Source: Carboxylicivirga sediminis
GTDB lineage: Bacteria; Bacteroidota; Bacteroidia; Bacteroidales; Marinilabiliaceae
Length of the DNA stretch: 64,000 nt
Reading direction: 5' to 3'
Assembly (NCBI RefSeq): GCF_018156225.1
Contig: NZ_JAGTAR010000010.1
Span: 1 to 64,000, forward strand
Under the pieces are notes generated by a model, which saw only the letters and a list, made by a program, of their open reading frames with translations, searched no databases and was not told where the DNA came from. This document shows, piece after piece, positions 8,716 through 17,270 of this stretch. Position numbers and translations under genes: made by a program. Every line of letters starts with the position of its first letter. The first letter of the stretch is position 1.

Positions 8716-9738
8716 CTGCGGTTTTTTACCAAACATTTTATTCATCTTTCTACGTCGCAAAAATGACAGCTTACGCACTTGTGGTATTCCATGATTAACG
8801 ATATAGTGCTTAGCAGCCTCAATCATTCTGGCGGCTGATTGTCCGTCAGCATAAGGATGGTAGTTGTCAATAAACCATTTTCTTTCGGCCTTATACGGAT
8901 CGTTGGTCAGGTTATTTTCAACCACAGAACGTAAGTCACTCGACTGGTTAATATCATCCCAGCGGATGTGTTTTGAGGTTGTTTCAAGTGTGATAACGGG
9001 TTTATCCAGCAGCAGGAATTCGTACACCACCGATGAGGTATCGCTAATCATCAAGTCGCATTGTTTCATCAGTGGTAAGATGTTGGCTTCAGTGCTGATG
9101 CACATATTGTCAATAGAATGAGCCAGCTGATGATATTTTTCAACTATCTGCTTATTCATCAGGTCATGAAACTTGATATGAACCAACAAATCTTTATTGG
9201 CGCATAGCTTCTCAATTTCACCCATATATTTCTCACCTGAGGTAAGGCGGGGAGAGAAGGTTGGTGCATATAGGATGTGCTGTTTGTTATCGGCTGGTTT
9301 TTTGGTATCATTATCCTTATAGAGGATATCCAGTTTGCACCAGCCTGTTTCGGCCACTTCGAAGTTCTTATACTTAGCGGCTAATTGTTGAAAGCGCTCA
9401 GTGAAGTAGGGGCCTTGTGTTAAGTATAGATCAAAATAATGACGAATATGAAAGTGTCCTTTTTTTTCACCTGCAAAACCATGAAATATCTGCACTTTAA
9501 CGCCAGGTAGATAGTGCGGAATCACATTGCCGGGCACAAAATTTACATCGGCATTAAATCTCATTAATTCAGCCATTGTATTACAGTTGGCCGACTGTAG
9601 AATACCATCAGGACTTTTGTGCCTTAAATTATCAGGTATATACCAGATAATATCATGGTTTTGCTTCTTAAGTTCCTCGTAGAGAGGCAACAGAATGCCA
9701 AAGGCGTAAGGATTAATGCAAAAAAGAACAGCTCTCAT
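8710..9738 (-). CDS. CDP-glycerol/polyol phosphotransferase-like protein (TagB/TagF type)
   Basis: 342 residues. It shows the family landmarks: IFHGFAGEKKG near 85, a His-containing HIKFHDLM near 190, and SDTSSVVYEFLLLDKPVI near 235-252, where CDP-polyol is bound in TagF. Such enzymes transfer glycerol- or ribitol-phosphate from CDP to a sugar or growing chain at the membrane face. ATG at 9738 is used; the frame's further codons begin with TTG inside the preceding gene. Last gene of the minus-strand polyol-phosphate set, 10 bases after the nucleotidyltransferase. Confidence 0.78.
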   Translation of the reverse strand: MRAVLFCINPYAFGILLPLYEELKKQNHDIIWYIPDNLRHKSPDGILQSANCNTMAELMRFNADVNFVPGNVIPHYLPGVKVQIFHGFAGEKKGHFHIRHYFDLYLTQGPYFTERFQQLAAKYKNFEVAETGWCKLDILYKDNDTKKPADNKQHILYAPTFSPRLTSGEKYMGEIEKLCANKDLLVHIKFHDLMNKQIVEKYHQLAHSIDNMCISTEANILPLMKQCDLMISDTSSVVYEFLLLDKPVITLETTSKHIRWDDINQSSDLRSVVENNLTNDPYKAERKWFIDNYHPYADGQSAARMIEAAKHYIVNHGIPQVRKLSFLRRRKMNKMFGKKPQL

Positions 9739-9748
9739 ATGGATGCGT

Positions 9749-10441
9749 CTATTGGTTGTCAATTAGCTTATTGACCGCGTTAAGGTCTTCTTCAAAGTCA
9801 ACCTCCATACACATAAATTCTGAAATATTTACTGGCAGAATATCCAGCTTATTATCTTCAATGGCCATTTCAATGCCGCGCTCAAAATAGTCATTGTCGG
9901 CACATTTTTCTAGATAGTCAATCAATGTGCTAATATCCTTTGAAGAAATGTAATTAATGCCCACAGCCTCGCCAAGTGCATTTTTTACGGTTTTAGAAAT
10001 CTCATTAATGAAACCTTTCTCGTTGACCGTGTATTTTACTTCCTCTTCAGCAACGGCACTATTATTAACAGCAACAAAAGATTGGTCCTTATCAATATAA
10101 GGTTTCAGTTTTTCAAGTACTTTGCTTTCAAATACAACATCACCATTGAGCCACAATACGCCATTACCCTTACACTTTTTTAATCCTCTTAACAGGCTTT
10201 TCGACGTGTTGGTTTGATCAAATACCGGGTTGTAGATGAACGTTAAGTTGGGAAATTCCTCCATAATCAATTCTTTCTTAAACCCCACAATCAATTTGAT
10301 GTCTTCTGAATCAAACCACTCATTAAGGTTATCCACCTGGTTCTGCATGATGGTTTTACCACTATTGAGAGGTGTCAGAGGTTTTGGAAAAGGATTACCT
10401 AAACGTGAGCCAATGCCGGCTGCCAATATTACAATTTTCAT
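9749..10441 (-). CDS. Nucleotidyltransferase, LicC/NTP_transferase type
   Basis: 230 residues. N-terminal nucleotide-binding motif LAAGIGSRLGNPFPKPLTP (residues 6-24), and the metal-binding Asp in LWLNGDVVF near 98-106. Short MobA-like/LicC-like enzymes activate phosphocholine, aminoethylphosphonate, glycerol-phosphate or sugar-1-phosphate with CTP or another NTP. With a phosphotransferase directly downstream, making a CDP-linked donor is the natural reading, but which head group is not visible. It has its own promoter. Confidence 0.75.
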   Translation of the reverse strand: MKIVILAAGIGSRLGNPFPKPLTPLNSGKTIMQNQVDNLNEWFDSEDIKLIVGFKKELIMEEFPNLTFIYNPVFDQTNTSKSLLRGLKKCKGNGVLWLNGDVVFESKVLEKLKPYIDKDQSFVAVNNSAVAEEEVKYTVNEKGFINEISKTVKNALGEAVGINYISSKDISTLIDYLEKCADNDYFERGIEMAIEDNKLDILPVNISEFMCMEVDFEEDLNAVNKLIDNQ

Positions 10442-10595
10442 GAGTATTTAATTTTAAAAGAATACATGAAACTTACCCAATGAACCTTTTTTAAGGTACG
10501 AGAGGTATTTCTCATGGCTCGTTTCATATTTCATTTGAGTTACAGTTGTTGTTGAAGTAGTTAAGTTCTTTCGTTTGTGTTCAAAAAAAGTAACA

Positions 10596-10624
10596 CAAAA
10601 ATAAGGAACCAGATACAATTACAA
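10596..10624 (-). promoter_or_regulatory. Bacteroidota promoter for nucleotidyltransferase gene
   Basis: Minus-strand TATTTTTG at 10603-10596 with TTG at 10624-10622, an 18-base spacer. The 5' leader would be about 145 bases. It separates the downstream pair (9749, 8710) from the four genes upstream. Confidence 0.6.
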
Positions 10625-10676
10625 TTATCAATGTTGTATTAATGCAGAATTAATCGCTTGAAAGAAACCTTTTGTA

Positions 10677-11777
10677 TTAATCCTCCAGCAGTTTATTCAT
10701 TATACTTACTATGCGCTCTGACACATGGCCATCAGCCAGTCCTACTATTTGTTCTGATATTTTTTTTCTGGCCTCTGCTTTACGTTCAGGCTTTTTTAAT
10801 TCAGCCTGAATGTTTGGTTTTAGCTCTTTGTAATTATTAATAACCTGTGCTACCTCTTTAAACGGATTCATCTGATTATCCATGCGTTTCCGAATTTTTG
10901 ATTTAAATAATCGATAGCTCCACCGGTAACGCACATTCTGGTTTAGGATAACAGGTTTATTTAGAGCCGCAAATTCAAAAATTGCTGACGATTCATCTGA
11001 GATCATAATATCTGAAATGGTCATGAATGGAACCAGATTGAATAGTTCCGGACCGGCTAAAAAGACATTACTATATTTCGCCCATCGATTAAATTTTCTC
11101 ACCTGATACTTGTAGGTTTTCTTCTCAAAAGAGAAAAAGTGAGGTTTAATTATGATGTTGTAATCCGCAAAATCTGCTGGAAATCCATTGGGCATATTAT
11201 CAATGGAGCTTGGGTAAAATGTTGGGGCGTATAAAATTGTTTGTTTTGTTGGGTCAAGCTTGTAGCCTTCCAACAATTTGTTTTTGTCTTCAGCAGTTAA
11301 AGTGTACGCTTCATCTAATTTAGCAAAACCAACGTTGAATAATTGACATTTCGTGTCGGGGAAAGATTTTTTTATTAGCTCAATCCTTTGTTCTCCTTCC
11401 ACAAATCGAATATCGTGTTTATTGAGTTCTTCAGTATAGTAGCCTGCTTTTGTTCCTATCCCGTGAATAACGGACGCTGAATAGTCGTAATGAAGGTTAG
11501 GCAGCTCAGGGAAGCTATGCGACCCATTAATCAGAAATCGGCATTGATAAGGACTGGCATTCTGGTCATAAAAATGTGGGCTAAAGCCTTCCTGCTCACA
11601 GTAGTTATATGCTACCTGGTTTTTATCTGCCGAATCCAGCCCTAATAGCAGAAACATAAAACGCTTATTTTGCTTCTTTAACTCCTTTGCAATAGGAATA
11701 AATTGTGGGATATAATAAAGGTGATGCGTTAAAAAAATAGTATGATATACTTCGTTGCTTGGTTTGGATGAAATCAT
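10677..11777 (-). CDS. CDP-glycerol/ribitol phosphotransferase-like protein
   Basis: 366 residues, same superfamily as the 8710 gene but clearly divergent. Landmarks: VIHGIGTKAGYY near 125, IIIKPHFFSFEKK near 215, and SDESSAIFEFAALNKPVI near 262-279. No membrane segment. It begins five bases after the LicD stop, so the two are co-translated. Given the TarI/SDR pair upstream, ribitol-phosphate transfer is a reasonable inference, but glycerol-phosphate cannot be excluded. Confidence 0.78.
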   Translation of the reverse strand: MISSKPSNEVYHTIFLTHHLYYIPQFIPIAKELKKQNKRFMFLLLGLDSADKNQVAYNYCEQEGFSPHFYDQNASPYQCRFLINGSHSFPELPNLHYDYSASVIHGIGTKAGYYTEELNKHDIRFVEGEQRIELIKKSFPDTKCQLFNVGFAKLDEAYTLTAEDKNKLLEGYKLDPTKQTILYAPTFYPSSIDNMPNGFPADFADYNIIIKPHFFSFEKKTYKYQVRKFNRWAKYSNVFLAGPELFNLVPFMTISDIMISDESSAIFEFAALNKPVILNQNVRYRWSYRLFKSKIRKRMDNQMNPFKEVAQVINNYKELKPNIQAELKKPERKAEARKKISEQIVGLADGHVSERIVSIMNKLLED

Positions 11778-11782
11778 ATTTG

Positions 11783-12616
11783 TTAGTATTCTATTGATGA
11801 AGGGTGATTACATTTAGTGTATGGCATTATCTTCTTAGCGTGAATTACGCGATTATTTTTATCTGGTATTTTCATATAGTTACCATACATGTCAGTTAGG
11901 TACTTATCAATATCGTTAGGGGCATATACTTTAATGCCTAAAAAATCAATTTCTTTTAGTGGAAATACTGTGCTATAGTCAAATGTATGATAGAAATTTG
12001 GTATTTCAATCCCCATACTAACTATTTTAGGGTTCGGTCCGCAGTACCTATTCAGAAAATACTTTTTAAGGCGTTCCATACCTATTGCTTTAACTGGTAA
12101 AGTGAATGTTTGATTCAGTAACCAGCGAGATTTTCTCAGCAGTGGGTTCCTGGCCTTTTTGAACCTTCGGTTAATTATGATTTTAATATCCCTAAAGTCA
12201 TCTTCCAGTAAGTCATAGGGAAAGATATCAAGAAAAATGCCCTGGTGGTAGTTTGGTGATTTACCCAGTTCATAGTCCATTACAACGGTACTGTAGTTGT
12301 CGCGTATCTTAACCCATTTGCTTTTTTTGGCATCTACATTTTTATATTGAAAAAATAAGTCTTTGGGTAGTTCATTTGGTGCAACCTGTAAAAACTTCTC
12401 ATAATCTTCCCGAGGCATCGCCAAGTCAATGTCATCATCCCATGGGATAAAGCCATTGTGGCGAACATGGCCTAATAAGTTACCTGCATCAAGCCAATAA
12501 CATAGCTTATGCTTTCTGCAAATATTGTCAATGACTTTAAGCATCTCCAGCAACACCTTGTGCAGTTTTTCGATGTCGTTATTTCCTTCTTCCCTGGCTT
12601 CCTTGTTGTATATCAT
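11783..12616 (-). CDS. LicD family phosphotransferase
   Basis: 277 residues. The core LicD motif is intact: LDAGNLLGHVRHNGFIPWD leading to Asp60-Asp61-Asp62-x-Asp64. LicD proteins transfer phosphocholine in some pathogens. The animal homologues fukutin and FKRP transfer ribitol-5-phosphate from CDP-ribitol. The CDP-ribitol-like gene pair directly upstream makes the second activity the better guess here. No signal peptide. Confidence 0.85.
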   Translation of the reverse strand: MIYNKEAREEGNNDIEKLHKVLLEMLKVIDNICRKHKLCYWLDAGNLLGHVRHNGFIPWDDDIDLAMPREDYEKFLQVAPNELPKDLFFQYKNVDAKKSKWVKIRDNYSTVVMDYELGKSPNYHQGIFLDIFPYDLLEDDFRDIKIIINRRFKKARNPLLRKSRWLLNQTFTLPVKAIGMERLKKYFLNRYCGPNPKIVSMGIEIPNFYHTFDYSTVFPLKEIDFLGIKVYAPNDIDKYLTDMYGNYMKIPDKNNRVIHAKKIMPYTKCNHPSSIEY

Positions 12617-12695
12617 AATCTTATCGAATTAGCAATTATCAGCTCACATGAGTTTTGGGCTAGGTAAGTGCTTTCAAACGATAGCCAATGAAAGG

Positions 12696-13388
12696 CTAGA
12701 AGCGTTCCCGTACCAGAATAGGTTGACCTTCTAGTACTTCGGCTTGCTTAGTGAAGCACATCATTACTACGTCAGCAACTGCTTCAGGTTGCATTATTGA
12801 GTTAGGATCTTCGTTTGGGGCTAAAATTTTTCTTAATGGTGTAGCTGTTCTGCCCGGACAGATAACAAAAACTTTAATCCTATAATCCTTAAGTTCTTCA
12901 GCTATAGCATTTGAAAAATTAATGACACCACTTTTAGCTGCTGCATATGCACTCCAACCTGGTCGGGGTGTCAACCCGGCAGTGGAAGCAACGTTTATTA
13001 TTTTGCCACCATTGCGCTTCATAAGGAGTGTAGCATGTTTACAGGTTAGAAATGTACCGGTTAAATTAATATTGAGCGTAGTATTCCAATTCTCCAAAGA
13101 GGTATTTAATAAGCTTTCAGGATTAACAAAACCAGCACAGTTGACTAATGCATCAATTGAGGTGTATGTTTCTTTAATGTCATTAAAAAACTCTTTAACG
13201 GATTTCTCACACCCAACATCGAGGTTCTTGGCAATGGAGGAGCCGTGGATTGCGGTTTTAACAGCCTTACTGTCTTTAGCATTGCGACTGGCGAAAATAA
13301 CTGTCGCTCCAGCCTCCTGAGCCTTAATAGCTGTTTGTAATCCTATTCCACTACTCGCACCTGTTACAACAATTATCTTTCCCTCCAT
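12696..13388 (-). CDS. Short-chain dehydrogenase/reductase, probable polyol-phosphate reductase
   Basis: 230 residues: NAD(P) motif TGASSGIG (9-16), NCAG (83-86), and catalytic Ser135, Tyr148, Lys152 (YAAAK). It starts two bases after the IspD/TarI-like stop. Haemophilus Bcs1/Acs1 is a single protein with a cytidylyltransferase N-half and an SDR C-half that reduces ribulose-5-phosphate and makes CDP-ribitol; the same order appears here as two genes. A FabG-like or other sugar reductase role remains possible. Confidence 0.8.
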   Translation of the reverse strand: MEGKIIVVTGASSGIGLQTAIKAQEAGATVIFASRNAKDSKAVKTAIHGSSIAKNLDVGCEKSVKEFFNDIKETYTSIDALVNCAGFVNPESLLNTSLENWNTTLNINLTGTFLTCKHATLLMKRNGGKIINVASTAGLTPRPGWSAYAAAKSGVINFSNAIAEELKDYRIKVFVICPGRTATPLRKILAPNEDPNSIMQPEAVADVVMMCFTKQAEVLEGQPILVRERF

Positions 13389-13390
13389 TA

Positions 13391-14050
13391 TTAAAACTTT
13401 AAAAGTTTATTAACCAATTCAATATCTAGCGGAGTAGTGATTTTGATATTAGATTCTCGACCTTCAACAAACCTTACTTTCCCGCCATAGTGAAAAAACA
13501 AAGAACCGTCTTCGGTTGCATTATATGCTTCTTGTTTTGCCTTCTCATGATAGGCTTTTAGCAGGCTTGTTGTAAATACTTGTGGTAATTGCACATTATG
13601 TAATTCATCACGTACCAGTTCTCCACTCATATACTTTCCTCCCCTGGATACGGTAAACTTAATCGGAATAGTGGGTACAACCGCATCTTCAGTTTTAGAA
13701 GCTTCTACCACCTCTTGGATGAATTCTTCAGAAATCAGTGGTCGTGCCGCTTCATGAATCATGACTTTATCAGATGTAACCTGTTGTAATGCATTATATA
13801 CAGAGGCTTGCCTGGTTTCTCCTCCTTCAACATACACAACGTTAGGTATGTCATATTCGTCAACATAGCGCTGGTATTCCTGCATGTATTCGGGTTGGCA
13901 TGTCACTATTAAGCGGCTAACAGATTCACATTTCAGAAGTTTCTCCATGGAATATACCAAAAAAGGTTTTCCATTTATTTTATAAAACTGTTTGGGTAAG
14001 TTAAGCTTTGCTCGTTTACCTACTCCCGCAGCAAGTAAAATTACATCCAT
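13391..14050 (-). CDS. IspD/TarI family cytidylyltransferase
   Basis: 219 residues. Motifs: LAAGVGKR (6-13), PKQF (19-22), GGETRQASV (77-85), HEAARP (99-104, where IspD usually has HDAARP), ATEDGSLF and NIKITTPLDI near the C-terminus. The family includes IspD (isoprenoid pathway) and TarI/Bcs1/mammalian ISPD (CDP-ribitol). The two-base gap to an SDR and the LicD/polyol transferases downstream favour CDP-ribitol-type donor synthesis. First gene of the minus-strand transcript, with a -7 element 62 bases upstream. Confidence 0.82.
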   Translation of the reverse strand: MDVILLAAGVGKRAKLNLPKQFYKINGKPFLVYSMEKLLKCESVSRLIVTCQPEYMQEYQRYVDEYDIPNVVYVEGGETRQASVYNALQQVTSDKVMIHEAARPLISEEFIQEVVEASKTEDAVVPTIPIKFTVSRGGKYMSGELVRDELHNVQLPQVFTTSLLKAYHEKAKQEAYNATEDGSLFFHYGGKVRFVEGRESNIKITTPLDIELVNKLLKF

Positions 14051-14111
14051 GTTACAATAAAATTTGATGGCGATAAGTGTTTCCCAATTCTTTTCTCACG
14101 AAAATCAAATG

Positions 14112-14119
14112 CAAAGATA
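14112..14119 (-). promoter_or_regulatory. -7 element for the TarI-like/SDR/LicD operon
   Basis: Minus-strand TATCTTTG is an exact TAnnTTTG match, 62 bases before the ATG at 14050. The -33 region is A/T rich without a clear TTTG at the usual distance. Confidence 0.5.
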
Positions 14120-14194
14120 ACAAATAAATAAGTTGTACTAAATTTACCTTTTACAATTAAAAGGCTATCTTCGGGTCGAATTATGTAAACTTAT

Positions 14195-14208
14195 CGGGCT
14201 TTGGCCCG
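14195..14208 (+). other. Short hairpin in leader of glycosyltransferase gene
   Basis: CGGGC at 14195-14199 pairs with GCCCG at 14204-14208 around TTTG, ending 28 bases before the ATG. It is GC-rich in an AT-rich leader. No T-run follows, so it is not a terminator; a role in translation is only a guess. Confidence 0.4.
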
Positions 14209-14236
14209 CAATTTATCTTTAACCTTTAAATTATTG

Positions 14237-15337
14237 ATGCGGCTTTTATTTATTAATTCTATAGGGAAGAAAAAGTGGGGTGGTGGTGAGAAATGGATGG
14301 TTCTTGCTGCCAAGGAATTAATGAAAAAGGGGCATCATGTGCTTATTGGCTGTCGCAAACATTCTATTCTAGAATACAGGTCAAAATCGGCCGGATTAAC
14401 AGTAGTTAATATTGATATCTATTCCGATATCAGCTTAAGGGGTGGTATTCAGTTGCGTAATGTGGTTGATAAAGAAGAAATCGATTTGATTATCGGTTGC
14501 CAGAACAAAGATGTACGTGTGGCAGGCCTCATGTCAAAACTTACTCGTGGTCCTTTAGTAATTAGTCGGCAAGGTGTTCAGTTGCTTCATAAATCCAACA
14601 AGTATAAATGGAGTTTCTTGCCGCTGTGCGATGGCATTATTACTAATACTTACTCTATCAAAAAGGAATATGATAGTTATGGATGGTGGGGCAAAGACTA
14701 TGTGAAGGTAATTCATAATGGTATTCCATGTCTGGAAGAGAAGAATGATGCATTTGATTTGACTTCTATTTTGCCTGTAATAAATGGGCAGACCCGTATT
14801 GTTGTATCAACCGGCAGGCTGGCACAACAAAAAGGATTTCAGTTTTTAATTGAGGCAGCTCAGCAGATTGTCAAACAGGATAATAACGTGCATTTTATCA
14901 TTGCCGGTAAAGGCAAGTTAGAGGCCAGTTTAAAGAAACAGATTATGCAGGCTGGTCTTGAACAGAATGTACATCTGATAGGATTTCAGGCCAATGTGCA
15001 TGCCTTACTTAAGGTGGCTGATATTTTTGTGCTGCCCTCATTATACGAAGGGATGCCCAATGCACTGATGGAAGCGTTGGCTAACGGGGTGCCGGCCGTA
15101 AGTACCGATGTTAATGGTGTTTCAGAACTGATGAAGGATGAAGAGCATGGCTATATCGTGACTTCGGGCAATGTCAGTGAGCTCAGCAAGGCTATTAGTA
15201 AGCTGTTGGCGGATAAGAACCTTGTAGATAAAGGTCGAAAAGCCCGGGAGCATGTCACTAATCAATTTTCTGTTGATAAGATGGTTCAGAACCTGGAATT
15301 GCACCTTCAGGAATTAATTGCCAACAAAGTACGATAA
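14237..15337 (+). CDS. Glycosyltransferase family 4
   Basis: 366 residues with a GT-B fold. N-terminal acceptor half carries KKWGGGEKW near residue 10; donor half has STGRLAQQKGF near 190 and the EGMPNALMEALANGVP loop, with the GT4 Glu-x7-Glu pattern, near 275-295. The ATG at 14237 is preferred over a TTG 36 bases upstream that sits inside a leader hairpin. Likely adds a hexose to a cytoplasmic glycolipid or polysaccharide precursor. Divergent from the TarI-like operon and followed by the LTA-synthase-like gene. Confidence 0.87.
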   Translation: MRLLFINSIGKKKWGGGEKWMVLAAKELMKKGHHVLIGCRKHSILEYRSKSAGLTVVNIDIYSDISLRGGIQLRNVVDKEEIDLIIGCQNKDVRVAGLMSKLTRGPLVISRQGVQLLHKSNKYKWSFLPLCDGIITNTYSIKKEYDSYGWWGKDYVKVIHNGIPCLEEKNDAFDLTSILPVINGQTRIVVSTGRLAQQKGFQFLIEAAQQIVKQDNNVHFIIAGKGKLEASLKKQIMQAGLEQNVHLIGFQANVHALLKVADIFVLPSLYEGMPNALMEALANGVPAVSTDVNGVSELMKDEEHGYIVTSGNVSELSKAISKLLADKNLVDKGRKAREHVTNQFSVDKMVQNLELHLQELIANKVR

Positions 15338-15392
15338 CAGGATTTTTTATACCTGATTACCTGTTTTTTTCTCACAATTACGAACAACTGCT

Positions 15393-15400
15393 TATTTTTG
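15393..15400 (+). promoter_or_regulatory. -7 element for LTA-synthase-like gene
   Basis: TATTTTTG, an exact TAnnTTTG match, 27 bases before the ATG at 15428. It rules out the alternative TTG start at 15398, which lies within the element. Confidence 0.55.
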
Positions 15401-15427
15401 CACTTTCATAAAATAGAAAGAGCGAAG

Positions 15428-17269
15428 ATGATTAAGCCATATATTTATAAAGTACTACGACTGTTTGCATTCTGGATGGTGCTTTTCACAGTTCTGCGGG
15501 CCTTATTTGTTTTATTTAATTTAAGCTATGCGCACGAAGCTACAATTGGCAGTATTCTGCAGGCTTTTGTGGTTGGCCTTAGGCTTGATAGCTCGTTTAC
15601 AGGTTATTTGGTCGGATTGGCTGTTGTATCCCAGATTCTGGCTTTACTCTTTACAGGCAGGTTCTGGCTGCGAGTGATTGATTATATTTCCTACCTTTTA
15701 ATAGCTGTTATTTCTATTTTCCTGTTATCTGATATTAATCTGTTTTCATATTGGGGTCGACATATTGATTTGGAGGCCATTGGTTTTCTGAAGACACCAG
15801 ATATTGTGATGGCTTCACTCAAATGGTACGAAACAGTGCTTTTTCTGTTAGTGTGTATAATTGTTATTGCCGGTTTTATAGTTGTCTACCAGCGTCTGGT
15901 GAAGAGTGACAATAAACAAATAAGCAAGAGACCTTTTCAGTTTAAACATTTTGCGGTGAGCCTGCTGTTAGTATTGTTTACAGGATCTTTACTTATTCTG
16001 CCCATTAGAGGCAGTTTGGGTGTTGCACCAATTAATACAGGTGTTGCCTATTTCTCAGCACATCGTTTTGCCAACCAAACAGCCATTAATCCGCTTTGGA
16101 ATCTGGCCTATTCAATGAAGCGTATGGATGCCACCAAGATTGCTTATCATTATATGCCCGATGAGGAGGCTGATGCTATTTTCAAGCAAATGATGGAGGA
16201 GTCAGGTCAATACCCCCGATTATTGAAGAATGATCGTCCCAACGTGGTTGTGATTTTACTTGAAAGTTTTGCCGCACATGTGATTGAGTCTCTGGATGGG
16301 CAACCAGTCGCACCGCATTTTAACGAGCTGGTTTCGCAAGGTGTGTTATTTACCGATATTTATGCCGCAGCTAATCGCTCCGATAAAGGCTTGGTGGCCG
16401 CCATGGCGGGTTATCAGGTATTACCATCCTATTCAATTATTCGCTTCCCCGAGAAGACAAATTCACTGCCCTATTTACCCAATAAATTGAAGCAGGCCGG
16501 CTATCAGGAATTGTCATATCTGTATGGTGGTGATATTAAGTTTAAAAACATGAATTCGTTTGTGAAGCAGGCCGGTTTCGAAGAAGTTATTTCTATCGAT
16601 GAGTTTCCCGATGAGTTTCAGGGGAAGAAATGGGGTGTGCATGATGAGTATGTATTCGATCGGTTATTAGACGAAATGTTATCTTCACAAGAACCTTATT
16701 TTAAGTTCTTTTTTACCTTGAGCAGTCACGAGCCATTTATTGTTCCTATGGAGCGAAAATATAAAAACGACTATCATAACTCTATTGCCTATACAGATCA
16801 GTGTCTGGGTGAATTTATGAATGAGGTGAAGCAAAGGGGCCTTTGGGATAACACCTTATTTGTGCTGATTGCCGATCATGGTGTTCCTGGTCCAGAGAAG
16901 TTAAGCATGGATCAGAAAGATTTTTTCCATATACCAATGCTGTGGACGGGGGGTGCTTTGGCGGTGAAAGATACAACGGTTAACAAAATTGGATCGCAAA
17001 CAGACATGGCCAAAACACTGTTAAGCCAGCTAAATATTCAGGCTACTGATATGCGATTTAGTAAAAACATATTAGATGAAACCAGTCAATCCTTTGCTTT
17101 TTTTGTGATGCCATCCAATGGCATGGGATTGGTTGAAGAAGGAAAGTATCAGGCCTATAGTAATAACCTGAAGAAATTTATTGTAATGGAAGGCAAGCAA
17201 ACGGCAGAGGATAGTTTGAAGGCTAAGGCTTACCTGCAAGTATTATATAATGATTCGAAAAACAGATGA
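15428..17269 (+). CDS. LTA-synthase/phosphoglycerol-transferase family membrane sulfatase-fold protein
   Basis: 613 residues: five membrane helices in about residues 10-195, then an extracytoplasmic sulfatase/alkaline-phosphatase-like domain. Metal Glu279 sits in VVVILLESF; the nucleophile position is Ser318 in ANRSDKG, where LtaS of Firmicutes has Thr; ADHGVPGP carries the distal metal ligands. LtaS and OpgB move glycerol-phosphate from phosphatidylglycerol onto a chain or glucan; other relatives transfer phosphoethanolamine. With polyol-phosphate genes next door, transfer of a phospho-group to a surface glycan is the likely job. Confidence 0.85.
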   Translation: MIKPYIYKVLRLFAFWMVLFTVLRALFVLFNLSYAHEATIGSILQAFVVGLRLDSSFTGYLVGLAVVSQILALLFTGRFWLRVIDYISYLLIAVISIFLLSDINLFSYWGRHIDLEAIGFLKTPDIVMASLKWYETVLFLLVCIIVIAGFIVVYQRLVKSDNKQISKRPFQFKHFAVSLLLVLFTGSLLILPIRGSLGVAPINTGVAYFSAHRFANQTAINPLWNLAYSMKRMDATKIAYHYMPDEEADAIFKQMMEESGQYPRLLKNDRPNVVVILLESFAAHVIESLDGQPVAPHFNELVSQGVLFTDIYAAANRSDKGLVAAMAGYQVLPSYSIIRFPEKTNSLPYLPNKLKQAGYQELSYLYGGDIKFKNMNSFVKQAGFEEVISIDEFPDEFQGKKWGVHDEYVFDRLLDEMLSSQEPYFKFFFTLSSHEPFIVPMERKYKNDYHNSIAYTDQCLGEFMNEVKQRGLWDNTLFVLIADHGVPGPEKLSMDQKDFFHIPMLWTGGALAVKDTTVNKIGSQTDMAKTLLSQLNIQATDMRFSKNILDETSQSFAFFVMPSNGMGLVEEGKYQAYSNNLKKFIVMEGKQTAEDSLKAKAYLQVLYNDSKNR

Positions 17270-17270
17270 G

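Noticed and set aside
12696-13388. Calling the SDR a FabG fatty-acid reductase
   Set aside because: No fatty-acid genes nearby, and the two-base coupling to a cytidylyltransferase points to polyol-phosphate metabolism.
13391-14050. Calling this gene ispD of the isoprenoid pathway
   Set aside because: Neighbours are SDR, LicD and polyol-phosphate transferases rather than isoprenoid genes. The family still includes IspD, so the symbol was left blank.
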